A DNA stretch of 64,000 nucleotides from Ferriphaselus amnicola (GTDB taxonomy: Bacteria; Pseudomonadota; Gammaproteobacteria; Burkholderiales; Gallionellaceae): the NCBI RefSeq assembly GCF_000974685.2, contig NZ_AP018738.1, positions 2,542,001 through 2,606,000 on the forward strand, written 5' to 3'. The notes beneath the pieces were generated by a model. The model did not search any database. It had not been told where the DNA came from and saw nothing but the letters and a program-made list of their open reading frames with translations. Below, in pieces: positions 61,899 to 64,000 of this stretch. The translations under genes were made by a program, and so were the position numbers. Each line of letters starts with the position of its first letter. The stretch's first letter is position 1.

Positions 61899-62762
61899 TT
61901 AGACCGCTGCTGCGCCGCCGACGATTTCCGAGATTTCCTTGGTAATCGCTGCCTGACGCGCCTTGTTATAGACCAGCTTGAGTTCACCGATGACGGTCTT
62001 GGCATTATCAGAAGCGGCCTTCATTGCTACCATACGCGCGCTTTGCTCAGAAGCCATGTTTTCGGTCACTGCGCTATAGACCAGCGATTCGATGTAACGC
62101 ACCATCAACTCGTCCACGACTTGCTTAGCCTCTGGTTCATACAAATAATCCCAGTTACCAGGCTTGTCCTCAGCAGACAGTTCATCGCTGAGTGGGAGCA
62201 GTTGCTCTATGCGAGGTTCCTGTTTCATCGTGTTGATGAAATGGTTATAGCTCAGATAGATTGCGTCGATCTCACCCGCAGCATAGGCATCAAGCATCAC
62301 CTTCACTGCACCGATCAGCTTCTCAACGTGTGGCGTATCACCCAAGCCAATCATATGTGATTTGACTTTTGCACCTACGCGATTCATAAAGCTGAAGCCT
62401 TTGTTGCCGATAGGGCACACCGAAATGCCCTTACCCTGACTTTCCAAGTCTTTCATCCGGTTCACCACCAGACGCAAGATGTTGGTATTCAGACCGCCGC
62501 ACAGACCTTTGTCCGAAGTCACCACGATCACGCCGACGTTTTTGACGTCGCGCTTGACCAAGAATGGGTGCTTGTACTCTGGATTGGCGCGCGACAAGTG
62601 AGCCGCCACTTGGCGAATCTTTTCCGCATAAGGCCGAGCGGCTCGCATCCGTTCTTGCGCTTTACGCATTTTGGATGCGGCCACCATTTCCATAGCACGC
62701 GTGATCTTGCGCGTATTTTCAACGCTCTTGATCTTGGTGCGTATTTCCTTGCTGCCTGCCAT
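61899..62762 (-). CDS. atpG: ATP synthase gamma subunit
   Basis: Rotating shaft of F1, 287 residues. The N-terminal helix [20 protein letters not shown] and [16 protein letters not shown], the [13 protein letters not shown] segment and the C-terminal helix [20 protein letters not shown] are typical. Lies 30 bases before atpD and about 70 bases behind atpA; a CCACTAG/CTAGTGG hairpin lies in that gap. Confidence 0.97.
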   Translation of the reverse strand: MAGSKEIRTKIKSVENTRKITRAMEMVAASKMRKAQERMRAARPYAEKIRQVAAHLSRANPEYKHPFLVKRDVKNVGVIVVTSDKGLCGGLNTNILRLVVNRMKDLESQGKGISVCPIGNKGFSFMNRVGAKVKSHMIGLGDTPHVEKLIGAVKVMLDAYAAGEIDAIYLSYNHFINTMKQEPRIEQLLPLSDELSAEDKPGNWDYLYEPEAKQVVDELMVRYIESLVYSAVTENMASEQSARMVAMKAASDNAKTVIGELKLVYNKARQAAITKEISEIVGGAAAV

Positions 62763-62835
62763 AACTTACTCCGGCTTTTAACCTACCACTAGTAAACCAT
62801 CTTCTGATCAGCTAGTGGCGTGGCTAGTCGTTATA

Positions 62836-64000
62836 TCAGTAAACACCCGTGGACTTGAATTCCTCGATCGCTGCCGCCAAGGCCTTCTCGTTGTCACCCG
62901 ACAGATCCTTAGTGGTGTCGATGGCATCCATGATCGCCTTGTGCTTAGACTTCAGGAAGGAGTGCACGGCAGATTCAAATGCCAGTGCTCTCTTTACTTC
63001 CACGTCATCGAAGTAACCCTTGTTCACTGCGAACAGTGTCACAGCCATTTCAGCAACAGATAGAGGCGCATATTGCAGCTGCTTCATCAGTTCAGTCACC
63101 AAACGACCGCGTTCCAATTGCTTGCGGGTTGCATCATCCAAGTCAGAAGCAAACTGCGCGAACGCAGCCAGTTCACGATACTGAGCCAGTGCTAGACGCA
63201 CACCGCCACCCAGCTTCTTGATGACCTTGGTCTGAGCTGCACCACCCACGCGAGATACCGACACACCGGCGTTGATCGCAGGACGGACACCGGCGTTGAA
63301 CAAGTCTGTTTCCAAGAAGATCTGACCGTCAGTGATCGAGATCACGTTGGTCGGAACGAAAGCGGACACGTCGCCAGCAGCAGTTTCGATGATCGGCAAT
63401 GCGGTCAACGAACCGGTCTTGCCCTTGACTTCGCCCTTGGTGAAGGCTTCCACGTAGTCGGCGTTCACGCGAGCTGCGCGCTCTAACAGACGGGAGTGGA
63501 TGTAGAACACATCACCTGGGTAGGCTTCGCGGCCGGGTGGACGGCGCAGCAACAGGGAGATTTGACGATAAGCCCAAGCTTGCTTGGTCAAGTCATCATA
63601 TACGATCAATGCATCTTCGCCGCGATCACGGAAGTATTCGCCCATGGTACAGCCAGCATACGGAGCCAAGAACTGCATTGCAGCAGAGTCAGAAGCCGTA
63701 GCCGCTACGACGATGGTGTAACCCATCGCGCCATGCTCTTCCAGTTTGCGCACCACGTTAGCGATAGTCGATGCCTTTTGGCCGATCGCAACGTAGATAC
63801 AGGTCATGTTCTGACCCTTCTGGTTGATGATGGCATCAACAGCAACCGCTGTCTTACCTGTCTGACGGTCACCAATGATCAGTTCGCGCTGACCGCGACC
63901 GACTGGAACCATAGAGTCGATCGACTTCAGACCAGTTTGCACAGGCTGATCGACCGACTTACGTGCGATCACGCCCGGAGCGACCTTTTCGATCTTGTCG
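62836..64000 (-). CDS. atpA: ATP synthase alpha subunit (N-terminal part beyond window)
   Basis: Nucleotide-binding, non-catalytic F1 subunit. About 387 codons are visible, starting with [13 protein letters not shown] at the right edge, so roughly the first 125 residues are missing. Walker A is [12 protein letters not shown], followed by [20 protein letters not shown] and the C-terminal helical bundle. An internal GTG at 63972 is only an internal codon and not the start. It ends the window and shows that the rest of the atp operon continues to the right. Confidence 0.97.
   Translation of the reverse strand, partial: DKIEKVAPGVIARKSVDQPVQTGLKSIDSMVPVGRGQRELIIGDRQTGKTAVAVDAIINQKGQNMTCIYVAIGQKASTIANVVRKLEEHGAMGYTIVVAATASDSAAMQFLAPYAGCTMGEYFRDRGEDALIVYDDLTKQAWAYRQISLLLRRPPGREAYPGDVFYIHSRLLERAARVNADYVEAFTKGEVKGKTGSLTALPIIETAAGDVSAFVPTNVISITDGQIFLETDLFNAGVRPAINAGVSVSRVGGAAQTKVIKKLGGGVRLALAQYRELAAFAQFASDLDDATRKQLERGRLVTELMKQLQYAPLSVAEMAVTLFAVNKGYFDDVEVKRALAFESAVHSFLKSKHKAIMDAIDTTKDLSGDNEKALAAAIEEFKSTGVY

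Overview
The window looks like core chromosome of a betaproteobacterium. Gene order and proteins fit Nitrosomonadales, and the Gallionellaceae/Sideroxydans type is my best guess. The reasons are an rsmB-DUF4390-ntrY-ntrX run, DUF971-ubiE, groESL with a CIRCE operator, an ahcY gene with an S-adenosylhomocysteine riboswitch, and a tkt-gap-pgk-pyk-fba cluster of the kind that serves the Calvin cycle in autotrophs. RuBisCO itself is not in the window, so autotrophy is an inference. No rRNA, tRNA, CRISPR array, prophage or insertion sequence was recognised.

Layout. 1-9039 is mostly leftward: rlmI (cut by the window edge and carrying an apparent in-frame repeat insertion), xerC, a DUF484 gene, dapF, hemB, engB, hemL, thiE, thiD and a 2Fe-2S reductase. 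A compact candidate small RNA lies between hemB and engB. 9091-14151 holds an SDR gene, a peroxiredoxin, pstS, a sodium:solute symporter and phoB behind a near-perfect Pho box; phoR follows with its own promoter. 15558-18893 has a small membrane protein and the convergent DEAD-box helicases rhlE and dbpA. 19103-20800 is a small AT-richer patch with a stomatin-like protein and a lipoprotein. 21082-28329 runs leftward: groEL, groES (sigma32-type promoter plus CIRCE), topA, smg, dprA and a LysM protein. 28417-34435 runs rightward: def, fmt, rsmB, a DUF4390 gene, ntrY and an NtrX-like regulator that lacks the AAA+ domain. 34547-41562 is the carbon cluster, with strong hairpins between its genes.

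41625-44835 runs leftward: ubiD and two LpxL/HtrB-type acyltransferases, divergent from metK. 44900-50379 runs rightward: metK, SAH riboswitch, ahcY, a small membrane protein, metF and trhP, so synthesis of S-adenosylmethionine, removal of S-adenosylhomocysteine and supply of methyl groups for methionine sit together. 50380-52869 is the most accessory-looking part: a small unknown protein, a four-cysteine protein, a PhnA-type zinc-ribbon protein, a toxin-antitoxin pair, a repeat element and an AT-rich HEPN-like gene placed directly behind ubiE. 52878-64000 returns to core genes: ubiE, a DUF971 gene, mfd, an orphan parA, glmU and the end of the ATP synthase operon (atpC, atpD, atpG and atpA, cut by the right edge).

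The best candidates for something not yet described are the C-rich-loop small RNA at about 4500-4609 and the HEPN/toxin-antitoxin/repeat cassette at 50983-52869. The riboswitch, Pho box and heat-shock control region are strong matches to known elements. Everything rests on reading the sequence; no database search was run.
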